DNA of 64,000 nt, from positions 40,044 through 104,043 of the forward strand of contig CAYTXG010000007.1 in assembly GCA_964441025.1 (NCBI GenBank). The letters are read 5' to 3'. The DNA is from JAAZIN01 sp964441025. GTDB lineage: Bacteria; Bacillota; Dethiobacteria; DTU022. Positions 33,762 through 42,803 of the stretch are shown here, in pieces (the stretch's first letter is position 1; every line of letters starts with the position of its first letter). The translations under genes and the position numbers were made by a program. The notes beneath the pieces were generated by a model. That model had not been told where the DNA came from, made no database searches, and saw only the letters and a program-made list of their open reading frames with translations.

Positions 33762-34702
33762 TCCGTCTTTCCCTTGGCACGGCGGCCCTTCTTGACCTGG
33801 TCAGGCTGCGGACGGAGAGTGTGCCGACAACTGCTTACCTGCTGCATGGCGAGGGCTGCCGGATGAATTGCACCTTTTGCCCGCAGGCGCGGGAAGCGGG
33901 CGGGCGGGGAGACCGGCTGGGCCGCGTCACCTGGCCGCCCTTTCCGCAGGAACAGGTTATCGCCGGGCTGCAGCGGAAGACCGGCAAGGGGCTGCAGCGA
34001 ATCTGCCTGCAGGCGGTCAGCGAGCCCGGCGGCGCCCGCAACCTGGCCCGGCTGGTCAGCCTGTTGAGCGGTGCAGTGAAACTGCCTCTTTCCCTCTCTG
34101 CACCGGTTTACTCCACTGCCGAAGCGGCCCATTTTTTTGAAGCCGGGGCGGAGCGGATCTCCATCGCCCTTGATGCCGCTGCAGATGAGATATACGCCCG
34201 GCACAAAGGCGGCGATCTGCAGAAACGGCTGGAGCTTCTCCGGGAATGCGCCCATCTCTGGCCGGGCCGGATGAGCACGCATATCATCTGCGGCCTGGGC
34301 GAAAGTGAAGAGGAGGCGGCTGCACTTTTCTACCTGCTGCTGCAGGAGAAGATCACCGTGGGACTCTTTGCCTTTACGCCGCTCAGGGGGACCCCCCTGG
34401 AGGGGTGTCAGCCCCCCGGGCCGGCTTCATACCGCCGCCTGCAGGCCCTTTTGCACTTATTAAAACGCGAGCTTATTTCGTGGCATCATTTAAGATTCAG
34501 AGGGGGCCGGCTCATCTCCTACGGGATAGATGATGCAGTAATACAGCGTCTCCTGGGAGATGGGGAAGCCTTTCGGACCGCGGGATGCCCCGGCTGCAAC
34601 CGCCCCTATTTCAATGAAAGGCCCGGCGGCTTTATCTACAACTACCCCCGCCCCTTAAGCGCCGTTGAAACTGCCGCCGCCCTGCGACTGAGTCGAGCAT
34701 GA
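33758..34702 (+). CDS. radical SAM protein, probable second subunit of a split lipoyl synthase (LipS1/LipS2 type)
   Basis: The product has 314 residues from a GTG in a GTGA overlap with the preceding radical SAM gene; a longer open frame upstream is discarded because it runs inside that gene. The cluster motif CRMNCTFC uses C34/C38/C41. The C-terminal GCPGCNRPYFNERPGG contains a CxxC pair that could bind an auxiliary cluster. Tight coupling of two different radical SAM genes between gcvPB and lipM supports joint sulfur insertion at C6 and C8 of octanoyl-GcvH; this assignment is inferred from context. Confidence 0.75.
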   Translation: MIRLSLGTAALLDLVRLRTESVPTTAYLLHGEGCRMNCTFCPQAREAGGRGDRLGRVTWPPFPQEQVIAGLQRKTGKGLQRICLQAVSEPGGARNLARLVSLLSGAVKLPLSLSAPVYSTAEAAHFFEAGAERISIALDAAADEIYARHKGGDLQKRLELLRECAHLWPGRMSTHIICGLGESEEEAAALFYLLLQEKITVGLFAFTPLRGTPLEGCQPPGPASYRRLQALLHLLKRELISWHHLRFRGGRLISYGIDDAVIQRLLGDGEAFRTAGCPGCNRPYFNERPGGFIYNYPRPLSAVETAAALRLSRA

Positions 34703-34703
34703 G

Positions 34704-34730
34704 TCAAGGGGACGGTGGTTTTGATATATA
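34704..34730 (+). repeat. GGGGACGGT-core palindromic repeat, copy A
   Basis: TCAAGGGGACGGT followed by GGTTTTGATATATA. The same element occurs in opposite orientation at 35728, so lipM is flanked by an inverted pair. Confidence 0.7.
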
Positions 34731-34753
34731 TAAAACGCTGGAGGACCTGACTG

Positions 34754-35608
34754 TTGGTTGCTAAATGGCGTCTAATCTACGATCACCCCCTGCCGGGTGA
34801 AACAAACATGCGGCGGGATTTGGAGATCCTCAAAGAGGTGGCCTCTGATCAGGCCCCGCCAACGTTGCGCCTTTACAGCTGGGCACCGCCTGCTCTCTCT
34901 CTGGGCCGTTTTCAAAAAGCCGCGGAAGTGGCCGATATAGATGCGTGCCGCCGGCTCGGCATTGATATTGTCCGCCGCCCCACCGGGGGACGGGCAGTGC
35001 TGCATGATCGAGAGTTGACTTACAGTCTTGCCCTTCCAGACAAGCGCACCTTTGTACCGGCGGGAGTGGTGCCCGCTTACCGTTTTCTCAGCGGGGCTTT
35101 GCTTGATGCTTTTACCCGGCTGGGTATTGAAGCGCAGCTGAGTCCCGAAAAAACTCGAGCTGCCGGGCCGGCATCCGGATCCTGCTTTGATTCACCCTCT
35201 GCATACGAGCTGCATGTATTGGGTAAAAAGGTGGTCGGCAGCGCGCAGATGCGCCGGGATGGGGTTCTCCTGCAGCACGGCTCCATATTGCTGGAGCTGC
35301 CCCTTCAAAACTACAGGCAGATTCTGCGGTTTGAGCCCCCTCCCTGTCATCCCGAAAATTCGCCTGCTCCCGGCGATCCTGAACAACAGGCGGGCTCCTG
35401 TCCCTCCCGGCGCCGGCCTGTTCCCCCTCATACCGGGCCCAACGCAGTAAACTGTTTTTGGCGGCAGGAGACTTACCCTGGGGATCTGGGGCGCAGTGCC
35501 GCAGGACTTTTTGATCTGGGCTATAATATCGACAAAGAGGAGCTGGCTGCCGCCCTGGCGGCGAGCTTTGCCCGTCTTTTTGATATAGAATGGATTGAAC
35601 AGGGTTAA
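34754..35608 (+). CDS. lipM: octanoyl-[GcvH/carrier] transferase, LipM type
   Basis: The product has 284 residues from a TTG 9 nt after GGAGG. The lipoate/biotin ligase fold is shown by RRPTGGRAVLHDRELTYSL and KVVGSAQMRRDGVLLQHGSI. The LipM-specific catalytic cysteine is in GSCFDSPSAYEL (C144), arguing for octanoyl transfer from octanoyl-ACP to GcvH rather than ATP-dependent lipoate ligation. Unusually, a Pro/Ser/Arg-rich stretch (roughly residues 195-233) interrupts the C-terminal part. It supplies the octanoyl substrate for the two radical SAM proteins. Confidence 0.87.
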   Translation: MVAKWRLIYDHPLPGETNMRRDLEILKEVASDQAPPTLRLYSWAPPALSLGRFQKAAEVADIDACRRLGIDIVRRPTGGRAVLHDRELTYSLALPDKRTFVPAGVVPAYRFLSGALLDAFTRLGIEAQLSPEKTRAAGPASGSCFDSPSAYELHVLGKKVVGSAQMRRDGVLLQHGSILLELPLQNYRQILRFEPPPCHPENSPAPGDPEQQAGSCPSRRRPVPPHTGPNAVNCFWRQETYPGDLGRSAAGLFDLGYNIDKEELAAALAASFARLFDIEWIEQG

Positions 35609-35727
35609 GGCGGGCGGACACCCCCGCCGAAAGGGGCACTTTGTTTGCCGGGCTGCTGCAAACCGGCTACCGGGGCTGGGATTTCGCTATAGTGGGACGG
35701 AGCTATACAGGGGGCGCCTCTCCGGCG

Positions 35728-35757
35728 TATATCAAGAGAACCGTCCCCTTGATATAT
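35728..35757 (-). repeat. GGGGACGGT-core palindromic repeat, copy B
   Basis: On the plus strand TATATCAA (35728) pairs with TTGATATA (35749) around GAGAACCGTCCCC. Reverse complement matches copy A. It lies in the 166-base lipM-lpdA gap, otherwise without a gene. Confidence 0.75.
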
Positions 35758-35774
35758 GGAATAGGAGGTTGTTG

Positions 35775-37187
35775 ATGATGGAACAGTTTCAGCTTACCGT
35801 TGTCGGCGGCGGGCCGGGCGGCTACAGCGCTGCGCTGCGGGGGGCTGCCCTGGGCCTAAAGACTCTTCTGATAGAGGAGGAGCGCCTGGGCGGCACCTGC
35901 CTCAATCACGGCTGTATTCCTACAAAGAGCCTGCTCCACAGCGCATCCCTTTACCGCAAACTTAAAGATGCGCCCGCTTTCGGCATCCGCACCGGCGAGG
36001 TCGCATTAGACTACGCCCGGGTTCAAGAGCGCAAAATTTCCGTGGTGCAGAACCTTGTGGGCGGACTGGAGCGGCTGCTCAAGACCGCCGGCGTGGAGGT
36101 CTGGCCGGGCCGGGCTGACCTGCTCCCGGACAACAGGATCCAGGTGACCCTGCCCGGCGGGGAGGGGCGCATTGCCGGGACAGACAGATTGATCATTGCC
36201 ACCGGCGGAAGGGAGATCGTGCCTCCTGTACCCGGGGTGGATCTGCCCGGGGTGATCTACTCCCGGGAGGCGCTGGCCTTGAAGGAGCTTCCCGCAGAGC
36301 TCGCCGTCATCGGCGGCGGCGTTATTGCCCTGGAAATGGCTTCAATTTTTGCCGCCTTCGATGTCCGGGTAACCATTGTTCAGAGGAGCATTCTTCTGCG
36401 CCGCGAGGATCGCGAGATGGTGCGCCGGCTCACACCGTACCTGCGTAAAGCGGGGATCAGGATCATCACAGAGACGGCCCTGCGGGAGATCAGCGCTGCT
36501 CCGGAAGGCGGGCTGGCGCTGACTGTGGAAGGCCCCCGGGGCGAAGAGAGGCTGACGGCGGATAAGGTGCTCGTGGCGGTGGGACGCCGCCCCGACTTCG
36601 GCGGGTTGGACCTGGCTTCCCGGGGCATTGAGCACAGTGAGCGCGGCATCAAGATCGATGAGGAGATGGCCACCAGCGTTCCCGGAATCTACGCCCTGGG
36701 CGATGCCGCCCATCCCGGCTATTTTCTGGCTCATACAGCTGTCCACCAGGGCATGGCTGCTGCAGAGAATGCAGCCGGTGGAAATGTTTCTTTTACCGGG
36801 AGAGTCGTACCTGTATGTATATTTACCCATCCCGAACTTGCCCGCGCCGGCCTGACGGAGGAAGAGGCCGCGGCCGGGGGATATGCCGTCAAGGTGGGCA
36901 AGTTTCCCTTCAGTGCCAATGGCAAGGCATTTCTGCAGGGTGAGGGGGAGGGCACGGTCAAAATCATTGCCGATGCCGGCAGCGGCGCTGTTCTGGGGGT
37001 GCACATCCTGGGACCAAATGCTTCCGATTTGATCCAGGAGGGAACCCTGGCCGTGGCTGCCGGAGCAAAGGCGTTCGATCTCGTGCAGTTGATCCATCCG
37101 CATCCCACCCTCAGCGAAACGGTCTGGGAAGCTTCCCTCTCTGTCTTCGGTAGGCCGTTGCACCTCTCTGCGGGGCCTTTGCGCTAG
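35775..37187 (+). CDS. lpdA: dihydrolipoyl dehydrogenase (L protein)
   Basis: About 470 residues; the ATG is 6 nt after AGGAGG, with a second ATG directly following. FAD motif VVGGGPGGYSAALRG, redox disulfide GGTCLNHGCIPTKS (C42/C47), NAD motif VIGGGVIALEMA, second FAD motif GIYALGDAAH, and C-terminal base LIHPHPTLSE. It reoxidises dihydrolipoyl GcvH with NAD+. It completes the T-H-P1-P2-L set of the glycine cleavage system. Confidence 0.96.
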   Translation: MMEQFQLTVVGGGPGGYSAALRGAALGLKTLLIEEERLGGTCLNHGCIPTKSLLHSASLYRKLKDAPAFGIRTGEVALDYARVQERKISVVQNLVGGLERLLKTAGVEVWPGRADLLPDNRIQVTLPGGEGRIAGTDRLIIATGGREIVPPVPGVDLPGVIYSREALALKELPAELAVIGGGVIALEMASIFAAFDVRVTIVQRSILLRREDREMVRRLTPYLRKAGIRIITETALREISAAPEGGLALTVEGPRGEERLTADKVLVAVGRRPDFGGLDLASRGIEHSERGIKIDEEMATSVPGIYALGDAAHPGYFLAHTAVHQGMAAAENAAGGNVSFTGRVVPVCIFTHPELARAGLTEEEAAAGGYAVKVGKFPFSANGKAFLQGEGEGTVKIIADAGSGAVLGVHILGPNASDLIQEGTLAVAAGAKAFDLVQLIHPHPTLSETVWEASLSVFGRPLHLSAGPLR

Positions 37188-37357
37188 TCCGGGGTGTGCC
37201 CCCTCCATCTCCGGCCCTGTGGACCTGTAATAGAAAATATGTTAAATTATAATCAATTTAACCCGGCCCGCCCGGGACAGCCGGTGCGGGCCTCCTACAA
37301 TTTGTTTCGTGTTTGCTCACTTCACCTTACCGGTGAAGCACAGGAGGTAGCAAAAAT
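37188..37357 (+). promoter_or_regulatory. serA leader with -10 box and GC-rich stem
   Basis: A TATAAT at 37248 has no good -35 partner. Downstream, GGCCCGC (37264) pairs with GCGGGCC (37285) around a GC-rich loop. AGGAGG precedes the ATG. I looked for T-box and riboswitch cores and found none. Confidence 0.45.
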
Positions 37358-38956
37358 ATGAAAATACTGGTTAGCGATCCCCTATCACCACAAGGTCTTG
37401 AGCTGCTGCAGCAGCATGCGCAGGTTGATCTGCGCCCCAGCCTTTCCGCGGAAGAGTTGCAGCAGATCATCGGCGGCTACGATGCCTTGGTTGTGCGCAG
37501 CAGCACCAGGGTCACCGCCGATCTCATCGAGGCGGGGTGTCGCCTGAAAGTAATCGGACGGGCCGGTGTCGGGGTGGACAACATAGATGTAGAGAAGGCT
37601 ACGGAAAAAGGGATAATCGTGGTCAATGTTCCCGAGGCCAACACCGTATCGGCGGCGGAGCTGACCCTGGCGCTGCTCATATCGCTGGCCCGTAATATTC
37701 CGGGAGCGAATTATTCTGTGAAGCAGGGCCACTGGGCCAGGGAGCGCTTCCTGGGGATAGAGCTGAATCGGAAAACGCTCGGTATCATCGGGATGGGCCA
37801 TATCGGCAGCGAGGTGGGACGCAGGGCCAGGGGACTGGGAATGCATGTATTGTCCTGCGATCCCCATATATCGGCGGAATATGCCGCCAAGATCGGGGTG
37901 GAGCTCGTCGAACTGCCGGAGCTGCTGCGGCAGGCGGATTTTGTCTCGCTGCACGTCCCCCTTATGCCCGCCACCCGCAGCCTGATCGGTTCCGCCGAGA
38001 TGGCGCAAATGAAATCTGGGGCCATGCTGATCAATGCCGCCCGCGGGGGCATTGTTGATGAGGCCGCCCTTTACAGCGCCCTGGTGGAGAAAAAACTGGC
38101 CGGCGCTGCGCTTGATGTTTTTGAAGAGGAGCCGCCCAGGGGTAGCCCGCTGCTGGAGCTGGATAATGTTATCGTCACACCCCATCTGGGCGCCCTCACC
38201 CGCGAAGCCCAGGCCTACGTGGCCCTGCAGGTGGCGGAGCAGGTGCTGAAGGCTCTTTCGGGGGAGGCCGTTACCTCGGCGGTGAATGTGCCGGCGTTGA
38301 TGCCGGAAACCGCCGCGGCGCTGGAGCCCTACTTCCCTCTCATGCGGCTGCTCGGGAGCTTCTACATGCAGTTCTTTGGAGGCTCCATCGATGAAATCGA
38401 GGTGGCCTATTCCGGGGAGATTGCCTCCCTGCCTCTGGCGCCGCTGACCTCCTCCTGCCTGGCCGGGCTGCTGCAGGGCATTGTGGACATTCCCGTAACC
38501 CCTGTCAATGCTCCCCTGGTAGCGCAGCGGCGGGGAATCAGGATTCGGGAGAGCTCCACGGCAGAGGCGAGAGACTACAACAGCCTGGTGCAGATTGCCG
38601 TCCGCAATGGGGCAGCGGTGCAGCGCCTTGCCGGGACCCTGCTCAGCCACGATGATATCCGCATCACCCGCATCGGCGATTACCGCATCGAGGTTGTTCC
38701 GGCCCGCTACATGTTGATCACTACCCATCATGATCGTCCGGGAGTGGTGGGCAAAGTGGGCAGTTTGCTGGGGGAGGAGAATGTGAATATCGCCAGCATG
38801 CAGCTGGGCCGGCAGTACGTCGGCGGCGAAGCAATGATGGTTTTACAGGTAGACGACCGCATTCCACAGGAGGTGATGCACAGGCTCAAGCAGCTCGATG
38901 TCATCGCCTCGGCCCGCTTCGTTGAGCTGGCAAATTGCAAAGACAACCCGGACTAG
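37358..38956 (+). CDS. serA: D-3-phosphoglycerate dehydrogenase
   Basis: The product has 532 residues, the long SerA form. NAD-binding GMGHIGSEVGRRARGLG, catalytic R/E/H context in NAARGGIVDEAALY and TPHLGALTREAQ, an intervening allosteric substrate-binding domain (~320-450) and a C-terminal ACT domain (LITTHHDRPGVVGKVGSLLGEENVNIASMQLGR). It makes 3-phosphohydroxypyruvate, the first step to serine. Placed after the gcv operon, it links serine and glycine one-carbon flow; it has its own leader and so is probably a separate transcript. Confidence 0.96.
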   Translation: MKILVSDPLSPQGLELLQQHAQVDLRPSLSAEELQQIIGGYDALVVRSSTRVTADLIEAGCRLKVIGRAGVGVDNIDVEKATEKGIIVVNVPEANTVSAAELTLALLISLARNIPGANYSVKQGHWARERFLGIELNRKTLGIIGMGHIGSEVGRRARGLGMHVLSCDPHISAEYAAKIGVELVELPELLRQADFVSLHVPLMPATRSLIGSAEMAQMKSGAMLINAARGGIVDEAALYSALVEKKLAGAALDVFEEEPPRGSPLLELDNVIVTPHLGALTREAQAYVALQVAEQVLKALSGEAVTSAVNVPALMPETAAALEPYFPLMRLLGSFYMQFFGGSIDEIEVAYSGEIASLPLAPLTSSCLAGLLQGIVDIPVTPVNAPLVAQRRGIRIRESSTAEARDYNSLVQIAVRNGAAVQRLAGTLLSHDDIRITRIGDYRIEVVPARYMLITTHHDRPGVVGKVGSLLGEENVNIASMQLGRQYVGGEAMMVLQVDDRIPQEVMHRLKQLDVIASARFVELANCKDNPD

Positions 38957-38979
38957 TATTCGGGCAAGGAGGTTTTGAT

Positions 38980-39777
38980 ATGGGTATATATTCCGACATC
39001 GACGAACAGCCTGCGCTGCTGCAGTTTCTGTTCTATCCCCGCCGGTGGAACCGCCCGGCCCCGCCGGGCGCGGAGGACTTGCTCATTCCCGTGGAGAAGG
39101 ATATTGCTGTTGGCTGCCGTTTGTATGAAAGTGAAGCCGGCCGTCCCTGGATCCTGCTTTTTCACGGAAATGGTGAGATAGCTGCGGACTATGAGCAGAT
39201 CGCCCCGCTCTATGGTGAGAAGAAGATAAACCTGGCCGTTGCCGACTACCGGGGCTACGGTAAGAGCAGCGGCCGGCCCACCTTCACAGCGATGGTCAAG
39301 GATGCCCCCATCATTTTCCAGGAGCTCCGGGAGAGGCTGGAAAATCGCAATCTGCAGGAAAAACTCTTGATCATGGGACGCTCCCTGGGCAGCATCTCCG
39401 CTCTTGAACTGGCTGCGCAGTATGGCCACCTGATCCCCGGCCTGATCATAGAAAGCGGCTTCATCAGCGTCATCGGGCTCATCAGGCACCTGGGTCTTCC
39501 CGACCTGGGGCTGGATCTGGACCGCGTTGAAGAGGAGAGCAGGCGCAAAGCCGCCGGCATCGATATCCCGGCGCTGATCATCCACGGTACAGCGGACAGT
39601 CTGGTCCCTTACAGCCAGGCCGAGGATCTGCACCGCTCCCTGGGCAGCGCCGAAAAAAAGCTTGTTTCCATCCCCGGCGCTGATCACAATGATGTCATTT
39701 TTTACGACAGGGAGCGCTATTTTTCGGCTATAGCGGAATTTGTCCAAACCCGGGGCCGCCCCTCCCGAGAAGCCTGA
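38980..39777 (+). CDS. alpha/beta hydrolase
   Basis: The product has 265 residues; the ATG follows AAGGAGG, and an upstream in-frame extension overlapping serA is discarded. Catalytic triad: nucleophile in GRSLGS (S135), acid in GTADSLVP (D206), and histidine in GADHNDVI (H236). Oxyanion-hole sequence LLFHGNGE. It lacks a signal peptide, so it is cytosolic. Related to the BAAT/prolyl-oligopeptidase-like esterases; substrate unknown. It is 23 bp after serA and may be cotranscribed. Confidence 0.88.
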   Translation: MGIYSDIDEQPALLQFLFYPRRWNRPAPPGAEDLLIPVEKDIAVGCRLYESEAGRPWILLFHGNGEIAADYEQIAPLYGEKKINLAVADYRGYGKSSGRPTFTAMVKDAPIIFQELRERLENRNLQEKLLIMGRSLGSISALELAAQYGHLIPGLIIESGFISVIGLIRHLGLPDLGLDLDRVEEESRRKAAGIDIPALIIHGTADSLVPYSQAEDLHRSLGSAEKKLVSIPGADHNDVIFYDRERYFSAIAEFVQTRGRPSREA

Positions 39778-39801
39778 GCCCCTTGAAAGGAACTGGTCCT
39801 G

Positions 39802-40815
39802 ATGGATTTTCACCAGTTAAGAGTATTTGTGGAAGTAGCCCGGCAGAAAAGCTTTTCCCGGGCGGCGGAAAACATTTTCCTGACCCAGCCCACAGTCAGT
39901 GCTCACATTAAAGCCCTGGAAAGCGAAATCGGGACGCCCCTGCTGGACCGCAGCCGGAGGGAGCTGCGGCTGACCGCTGCCGGAGATGTTCTGCTCAAGT
40001 ATGCCTGTCAGCTGCTTGATATCAAGAAGGAGGCCCTTTTCGTCATCCAGGAAGAGGGCCGGATCATCAAGGGCCACCTGGAGGTTGCAGCCAGCAGCGT
40101 GCCCGGCGCCTATATCCTGCCCGGGCTGATGAAGAGCTTTCTGGAGAAAAATGGGAGGGTAACTTTTGCGGTCATGCTCCGGGACACCCGGCAGGTCTAT
40201 GAAAGTGTGGGGGACTACAGTTATGACCTGGGATTTGTAGGAGAGCCGTCCCGACTTCACAGGCTGGAACAGATTAAATTGATCAAAGATGAACTGGTGC
40301 TTATAGCTGCTCCGGGGGTCCGTCTGCCCGCGGAAAGCGAGACACGGCGTGAAGACGGGGTTTGGCAGGTGGGGCTGCAGGGCGGGGCTTTTTCATCCCC
40401 TTCCCTGCTTTTGGAGTACGATCTGAGGTCGGGCGGGAACCGGGAGCGTTTTTTGAAGCTGCCCTTCCTCATGAGGGAGCCGGGCTCAGCAACCCGGGTG
40501 GTTTTTGAGGAGGCCCTGCAGGAACTCTACGGCAAAAACAGGGCCGCCCTGGATGTGGTCGCCTGCCTGGAAAGCCAGGAGGCTATCAAGGAAGCGGTCA
40601 AGGAGGGGCTGGGGGTAACGGTCATATCGCGCCATGCCGTGAACGAGGAGCTGGCTGCCGGTTTGCTCAAAGGCTATCGGCTGCCCGGCCTCCGGCTGGA
40701 GCGGGATTTTTACCTGATCTACCGGCGGAACAGTATTTTGGCGCCGCTGAGCCGCGCATTCCTGGATCACTGTATCAGCCGTTTTCAGCCCGGGGGCGAA
40801 AACAGCGGGCCCTGA
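39802..40815 (+). CDS. LysR-family regulator, selenium-metabolism-associated type
   Basis: The product has 337 residues. The N-terminal HTH reads MDFHQLRVFVEVARQKSFSRAAENIFLTQPTVSAHIKALESEIGTPLLDRSRR; the C-terminal effector domain begins GHLEVAASSVPGAYILPGLMKSF. A particular LysR subfamily regularly neighbours selD and yedE/yedF genes, and this gene faces selD directly (67 bp between stops). I infer it senses selenium or sulfur status; the ligand is unknown. Confidence 0.85.
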   Translation: MDFHQLRVFVEVARQKSFSRAAENIFLTQPTVSAHIKALESEIGTPLLDRSRRELRLTAAGDVLLKYACQLLDIKKEALFVIQEEGRIIKGHLEVAASSVPGAYILPGLMKSFLEKNGRVTFAVMLRDTRQVYESVGDYSYDLGFVGEPSRLHRLEQIKLIKDELVLIAAPGVRLPAESETRREDGVWQVGLQGGAFSSPSLLLEYDLRSGGNRERFLKLPFLMREPGSATRVVFEEALQELYGKNRAALDVVACLESQEAIKEAVKEGLGVTVISRHAVNEELAAGLLKGYRLPGLRLERDFYLIYRRNSILAPLSRAFLDHCISRFQPGGENSGP

Positions 40816-40882
40816 GACCGGCCGGCCGGGCCGCCGCAGGGATGCCTTGCCCCCGGGCTCCGCGAGAAGTACATGCCGCCCT

Positions 40883-41926
40883 CTAGAGGCACATGATCGT
40901 ACCGGGTTTCTCTTCGACCACCTCACCGACAATGACGGCGGCAGGGCTCTTTTTTTCTGCGAGCCTCTGCAGGAGCAGGGGCGCCTTGCTTCTGGAAACA
41001 GATATGAGCAGCCCCCCCGAGGTTTGGGGGTCGCACATGATATCCATAAGCGTGGGATCCACGGCGGGATCAACCGCCAGATCTTTTGCACAGAACCTCC
41101 TGTTGGCATACCCTCCCCCCGGGATGAACCCCATGGAGGCGAAATCCAGGGCTTCAGGAATGACGGGGACCCTTTCGGAATAGATCTTTATGCCTGCGCC
41201 GCTTGCCCCGGCCATCTCCAGGCAGTGTCCCAGCAGCCCAAAACCGGTAATGTCTGTGCAGGCGTTTACGCCTGCTTCCGCCGCCGCCTCTGCAGCGTCC
41301 CTGTTCAGGGTAACCATGAGCGCGGTGATCGCTGCAGTGGTTTTCTCATCCAGCTCGCCCGCCTTGAGGACGGTGGCCAGTATGCCTGTCCCCAGGGGCT
41401 TGGTCAGGATAAGGGCATCGCCCGGCTTTGCCCCGGCATTGGTCAGGTATTTTTTGGGATGGACGACCCCTGTTACCGACAGCCCGTATTTCAGCTCCTC
41501 GTCTTCAACGCTGTGTCCCCCGACCATGGTCGCTCCTGCCTGGTGAACTATCTCCTGGCCGCCCTGCAGAATGGAGCGCAAAACTGATTTATCCATGCTT
41601 TTGATGGGGAAACAGACGATATTCATTGCCGTCAGCGGTCTGCCGCCCATGGCATAAACATCACTCAGGGCATTTGCCGCAGCGATTCTGCCGAAATCAA
41701 AGGGATCGTTGACGATGGGAGTAAAAAAGTCCATGGTCTGGACCAGGGCAATTTCATCCGTCAACCTGTATATGCCGGCGTCATCGGAGCCGTCGATCCC
41801 CACAAGGAGATCCGGATCATCCTCCCGGGTTAATCCTTGCAGCACCTCTGTCAGGTCCCCCGGACCTATTTTTGAAGCTCAGCCCGCTGCCCGGGCCCCT
41901 TTTGTCAGCATGAAGCGATGGCCCAT
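40883..41926 (-). CDS. selD: selenide, water dikinase; itself a selenoprotein (UGA at codon 16)
   Basis: The product has 347 residues, matching E. coli SelD in length. Downstream of the TGA, VGIDGSDDAGIYRL, AANALSDVYAMGG, GGHSVEDEELKYG and TDITGFGLLGH are diagnostic. Upstream in the same frame lies MGHRFMLTKGARAAG, then TGA, then ASKIGPGDL; the TGA is at the position of the catalytic Cys/Sec of SelD, so it is read as selenocysteine. The start ATG has AGGA at 5 nt and is 7 bp from the kinase stop. It makes selenophosphate from selenide and ATP for Sec-tRNA and other selenium uses. Confidence 0.93.
41853..41881 (-). promoter_or_regulatory. UGA Sec codon and SECIS-like hairpin of selD
   Basis: On the minus strand, 11 bases after the TGA, AGGTCC pairs with GGACCT around a GGG loop. 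Position and a G-containing apical loop fit bacterial SECIS elements. Confidence 0.65.
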
Positions 41927-41933
41927 AATATTC

Positions 41934-42803
41934 CTACCCGCTTTCCTCATCTTTGAATACTTCTTCCAGCGCACGCGGAATCTGCTTTATAATATCATAT
42001 ATCTGCGTTGCCGGGGTGGGGCCGGCATACAAACCCGCCAGACGGTTGACCCTGGCTGCCCTGGCGGCGGCAATTTCTATAGCCGTTCCCCGGGCGATAT
42101 ATGCGGAAACTATCCCCGTCAGGGTGTCCCCGGTACCTCCGATCGCTTCAAGCGCCTCCTCATGGGGACTGTCTATTTCTGCAATGATACCCTCCTGATT
42201 GGCGATAAAGTCCCTTGCTCCTTTTACCAGCAAATATGCGGAAGCATTGTGATGGCGGTAAGCTCTCCGGATCAGGTCTGGCACAAGGTTCTCGTCATGT
42301 AAAATGAATCCCCGGGTATAAAAGGGGTGGGGCGCCTTCTCATCGGCCAGGTACGCTAGTTCACCCGCATCGGGGGTAAAAAGATCAAAAGACGGCGCCT
42401 CCCCGGCCATCTTGGCCACGTACATGAACCCGGCGTCGGCGATCAGGGTGGGGCGGTGGGGTGCGGCCTTGATCCTTGACAGCACCTGCCTGAAAAGATC
42501 AACATTGGGCTGAAAGTAATGCAGCGTAAGGGTTGTAAAGGGGATATCTGCGATATGGGCCGCCAGGTACTCATAAAGTTGCTTACAGCCCTCCCCGCTG
42601 CCGATATCCCCGACCAGGTAGCAATATGGATTGGAACCGCCCATATGCTTCAGCGTTTCTACGGCTGCTGCGATCATGGCCGGCGTACCCCGGTTGACGG
42701 CAATTTCCCTCTTTCCCACAAGAATCCTGCCGCCTTCCAGAAAAACCTCGCCGCAGCAGAGGGGAAAATCTTTTTCAGGGATTGTTCCCACTAGCCCGAG
42801 CAC
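41934..42803 (-). CDS. carbohydrate-kinase-like protein (NAD(P)H-hydrate dehydratase/YjeF-C fold) in the selenium cluster
   Basis: The product has 289 residues from a GTG overlapping the DUF3343 gene by 13 bp. The ribokinase-like fold is indicated by the ATP/anion-hole motif IGGTGDTLTGIVSAYI and LFTPDAGELAYLAD. It resembles the C-terminal ADP-dependent dehydratase domain of YjeF, but lacks the epimerase half. Position between DUF3343 and selD within one minus-strand operon suggests a selenium-related role; the substrate is unknown and the annotation as nicotinamide-nucleotide repair enzyme may be wrong. Confidence 0.72.
   Translation of the reverse strand: MLGLVGTIPEKDFPLCCGEVFLEGGRILVGKREIAVNRGTPAMIAAAVETLKHMGGSNPYCYLVGDIGSGEGCKQLYEYLAAHIADIPFTTLTLHYFQPNVDLFRQVLSRIKAAPHRPTLIADAGFMYVAKMAGEAPSFDLFTPDAGELAYLADEKAPHPFYTRGFILHDENLVPDLIRRAYRHHNASAYLLVKGARDFIANQEGIIAEIDSPHEEALEAIGGTGDTLTGIVSAYIARGTAIEIAAARAARVNRLAGLYAGPTPATQIYDIIKQIPRALEEVFKDEESG

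Noticed and set aside
34754..35608. Annotation as lipoate-protein ligase LplA
   Set aside because: The SCFDSP catalytic cysteine and the gcv context favour the LipM octanoyltransferase.
37188..37357. T-box or riboswitch in the serA leader
   Set aside because: The T-box core and known aptamer blocks are absent; only a GC-rich stem is seen.
37385..38731. 448-codon open frame on the minus strand
   Set aside because: It is antisense to serA, has no recognisable domain and arises from the high GC content.
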